DNA from: a bacterium
GTDB lineage: Bacteria > Babelota > Babeliae > Babelales > RVW-14
Assembly (NCBI GenBank): GCA_030432505.1
Contig: JAUIHA010000003.1
Location: 1 to 15,011, forward strand
DNA: 15,011 nt
Direction: 5' to 3'
Made by a program: the position numbers and the translations under genes. The notes beneath the pieces were generated by a model. The model ran no database searches. It was not told the origin of the DNA and saw only the letters and a list, made by a program, of their open reading frames with translations. Position 1 is the stretch's first letter. Every line of letters begins with the position of its first letter. Below are positions 13,057 to 15,011 of the stretch, piece by piece.

Positions 13057-14289
13057 ATGAGACATAGTATCTTGGGATACGTGTTTCTCGTCATGTGCGT
13101 TTCTTGCTATGCACAAAACTATTTAGATTTTTTACTTGATTCGGCCGCTTCATGGGTGCATCCTGTTGGTACAATTCCTGTTTTTGAAGTTGATCAGAAA
13201 AAAAACAATATTCCTTTGTTTAAAAAATTTCCAGGATTGCGAAAAAAGTTACACCATAAAAAATTGGGTAAATTTCCAACGCCATTAAAAAGGCTTGCAA
13301 AGTTTGGTAAATCTGTTGGGATTTCGAAACTGTATATCAAAGATGATAGCAGACTAAGCACTGTTTTTGGTGGAAGCCAGGTGCGTAAATTTGAATTTCT
13401 TTTAGCAGATGTACTGGCTAATGGTGCAAAATCAGTCATCACACCTGGCTATCCGGGTTCACATCATGTTTTGGGTCTTTCAATTTTTGCAAAAAAATTA
13501 GGTTTAAAGCCTATTGCTATGCTTGATCTTAAAGACTTTGATAAAACCGGACTCAAAGAGAAATTGATGGCACTTGCCCAATATAATCCTGAAATTCACT
13601 GCTTTCCCAGTGATCCTGTTTTACGTACAGCAATCGTTAATAAATTTTTAGAGCACGAAGATAAATTTAGGGTGTTCCCTTACTATATTCCTTTTGGTGC
13701 GTCAACACCGCTTGGTTGTGTTGGTTTTGTAAATGCTGCGTTGGAGCTTAAAGAACAAATTGATGCTACAAAAATACCCGAGCCAGATTATATTTTTATG
13801 CTAGCGGGTAGTATGGGATCTGCGGCTGGTTTGATAGTGGGTCTTAAGGCTGCTGAGTTGAAAAGTGAAGTTGTGATTGTAAAAATTCCTCCTAATGTTG
13901 AACAAAAATCTCTTTATAGATTAATTAACCAAGTTTTTGATTTACTAGTAAGCTTAGATAAATCACTCGCTGGCTACCTTGAAAAAGATACAAGCTTCCA
14001 TTGGAACGGAAATTTTCTTCCTTATGATAATGAGGAAAAGGTAAAAGAAGTAGTCGCACTTATGGACAAACTGGAGTCAATTAAGCTTGATACATCTGTT
14101 GCAGGTAAAGTTTTAGCTGCCTGTGTTCATTATATCATTGAAAATGATATCAAAGACAAAAATGTTTTATTTTGGAATACCCATTCATATGTAGATTTTT
14201 CAAAATATGTGAAAAAGACAAATTATAATCGTTTACCTCAGATGCTTAAAAATTTGATTTCGTTCGATATCGTTGATGAAAAGGTGTAA
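13057..14289 (+). CDS. Exported PLP fold-type II protein of the ACC deaminase/D-cysteine desulfhydrase family, probably inactive
   Basis: A 410-residue protein with a signal peptide (MRHSILGYVFLVMCVSCYA) and AAAGGGG six bases before the ATG. The family blocks are present: LFKKFPGL then PTPLKRLAK (74-82), LYIKDD (92-97), FGGSQVRKFEFLLADVLANGAKSVI (104-128), PGSHH (133-137), FGASTPLGCVGFVNAALEL (213-231), the phosphate loop AGSMGSAAGL (250-259) and a final VLFWNTHSYVDFSKY. In working enzymes the first of these reads GGNKVRK and that Lys forms the PLP Schiff base; here it is Gln108. The usual QSNH or GSNH reads GSHH, and the late GG after HT/HL is lost. A PLP lysine chemistry is therefore unlikely. 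Export is also unusual for this family. It may be a ligand-binding or structural protein. The exported repeat-rich gene starts three bases after its stop, so they are probably co-transcribed. Confidence 0.85.
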   Translation: MRHSILGYVFLVMCVSCYAQNYLDFLLDSAASWVHPVGTIPVFEVDQKKNNIPLFKKFPGLRKKLHHKKLGKFPTPLKRLAKFGKSVGISKLYIKDDSRLSTVFGGSQVRKFEFLLADVLANGAKSVITPGYPGSHHVLGLSIFAKKLGLKPIAMLDLKDFDKTGLKEKLMALAQYNPEIHCFPSDPVLRTAIVNKFLEHEDKFRVFPYYIPFGASTPLGCVGFVNAALELKEQIDATKIPEPDYIFMLAGSMGSAAGLIVGLKAAELKSEVVIVKIPPNVEQKSLYRLINQVFDLLVSLDKSLAGYLEKDTSFHWNGNFLPYDNEEKVKEVVALMDKLESIKLDTSVAGKVLAACVHYIIENDIKDKNVLFWNTHSYVDFSKYVKKTNYNRLPQMLKNLISFDIVDEKV

Positions 14290-14292
14290 AAG

Positions 14293-15011
14293 ATGATGGA
14301 ACGAAGGGAGAGAGAAGGAGTGAAGAACTATCTCATACTGTTTCTTTTCATTGTTTTTTCTTGGCCAAAAGTTGATGCTCTTGTTGTTGGTTCTGACGTT
14401 CTTGTTTCTGTTGAGGATGAAGTTACCTTTCCCGCAATAGATATTCTTACAGATAATAAAATTTTAGCATTCGGTTTTATGAAAAACGGGTTTAGCCTAG
14501 AAGATAATACAACAACGTGTACATTTTCATCTATTTTTCCGGTTTCGGGAGATGTTTCTTTGCATGGTGGAACAATTTTTCTTGATACAGATCTTATCTT
14601 TAATAATGTTACTAGTTTGAATACGTCAGGATATTTTCAAGGAAATCATCATCATGTAGATTTTTGTGAAAGTGTTACCGGCTTTCCTTCGCTTCATGAT
14701 ACCAAGTTTCATAACACAAAGATTTTTTTGAACAACGATTTTATTATGAGTGGTACGGTACGATTTACCGGTAACTGCGTAATTGATGGACGTGATAATA
14801 GAATTGTATTTGGGGAAGACTCGTGTTTTATTATTGAAAAAAATTCGATATTAAAGCTTAAAAATTTAGAGTTAGATGGTATTTCAGATGATTCGCTGTG
14901 GTGTGTTGATAATTCAGGAAAACTTGTTCTTGATAATATGCGTTGGGTACAAAATAGTGATTATACATTTACAAACGGTTCAATTGAATTTCAGAATAAC
15001 GTAAATTTTGC
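14293..15011 (+). CDS. Exported repeat-rich protein, probably beta-helical (N-terminal part, runs off the window)
   Basis: The frame is open from 14293 to the right edge (239 codons seen). A hydrophobic signal segment (KNYLILFLFIVFSWPKVDA) is followed by a region of short strands and turns rich in Asn, Asp, Gly, Phe and Ile. Examples are GTIFLDTDLIFNNVTSLNTS, FTGNCVIDGRDNRIVFG and ILKLKNLELDGIS. The spacing of these units suggests a right-handed beta-helix or similar solenoid, as in bacterial surface and autotransporter-like proteins. Two starts are possible: ATG at 14293 (AAAAGG eight bases before) or GTG at 14320 (AAGGGAG nine bases before), and the GTG gives a cleaner signal peptide. An HHH triplet lies in the GYFQGNHHHVDF segment. 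Such proteins are common and often very long in Dependentiae, as I recall. Full length and the C-terminal anchor cannot be seen. Confidence 0.75.
   Translation, partial: MMERREREGVKNYLILFLFIVFSWPKVDALVVGSDVLVSVEDEVTFPAIDILTDNKILAFGFMKNGFSLEDNTTTCTFSSIFPVSGDVSLHGGTIFLDTDLIFNNVTSLNTSGYFQGNHHHVDFCESVTGFPSLHDTKFHNTKIFLNNDFIMSGTVRFTGNCVIDGRDNRIVFGEDSCFIIEKNSILKLKNLELDGISDDSLWCVDNSGKLVLDNMRWVQNSDYTFTNGSIEFQNNVNF

Noticed and set aside
12912..13094. 60-codon minus-strand ORF whose stop overlaps the GTG start of the GT4 gene (GTGA), suggesting a coupled upstream gene
   Set aside because: It has no ribosome binding site, overlaps the 5' end of the PLP-fold gene, and its composition is not protein-like. 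The opposite-strand reading looks better.
1..15011. CRISPR arrays, tRNA or rRNA genes, riboswitches, intact insertion sequences, integrases
   Set aside because: I looked for regular spaced repeats, tRNA-like cloverleaf ends, transposase motifs and long inverted repeats, and saw none that hold up.

Overview
The window is AT-rich and gene-dense. It looks like a Gram-negative-type bacterium with a reduced, host-associated lifestyle. A large share of the genes encode small or unfamiliar proteins with Sec signal peptides. There are two exported eukaryotic-type PP2C phosphatases, an outer-membrane beta-barrel protein ending in Phe, envelope glycosyltransferases, and the start of an exported repeat-rich, probably beta-helical, surface protein. 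This mix best matches my knowledge of Candidatus Dependentiae (TM6, the Babela group), which live inside protists. That placement is an inference from gene content, not a search result.

Layout. Positions 1-197 hold the tail of an unrecognised ORF. Positions 278-2859 (+) form a three-gene run: two PP2C phosphatases with signal peptides and a small exported protein, closed by a strong terminator at 2861-2882. Converging on it, 2881-4352 (-) encodes a polar amino-acid ABC importer permease and its binding protein, with no ATPase gene beside them. Positions 4353-4807 look sparse but contain a degenerate repeat element, a possible coding remnant, a 41-codon histidine-tailed micro-ORF (-) and a divergent promoter. 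Positions 4808-5503 (+) encode an FkbM-type methyltransferase with a bidirectional terminator. Positions 5581-8800 (-) hold three overlapping genes for exported proteins of unknown function and then an outer-membrane protein. Positions 8942-11679 (+) carry yebC, yicC and a GT9 glycosyltransferase. A GT4 glycosyltransferase (11671-12915, -) overlaps the GT9 gene tail to tail. Positions 13057-15011 (+) carry an exported PLP-fold protein of the ACC deaminase/D-cysteine desulfhydrase family that lacks the Schiff-base lysine, then the exported repeat-rich protein that runs off the window.

How the genes fit together. The housekeeping part is YebC (translation), YicC (RNA turnover), the amino-acid importer and the sugar transferases. 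The rest points to the cell envelope and exterior. The strongest leads are the paired exported phosphatases, one with a basic segment much like the SV40 nuclear-localisation signal, and the exported PLP-fold protein that has probably lost catalysis. Weaker leads are the His-rich micro-ORF and the exported-protein/OMP cluster. I saw no tRNA, rRNA, CRISPR array, integrase or intact insertion sequence.
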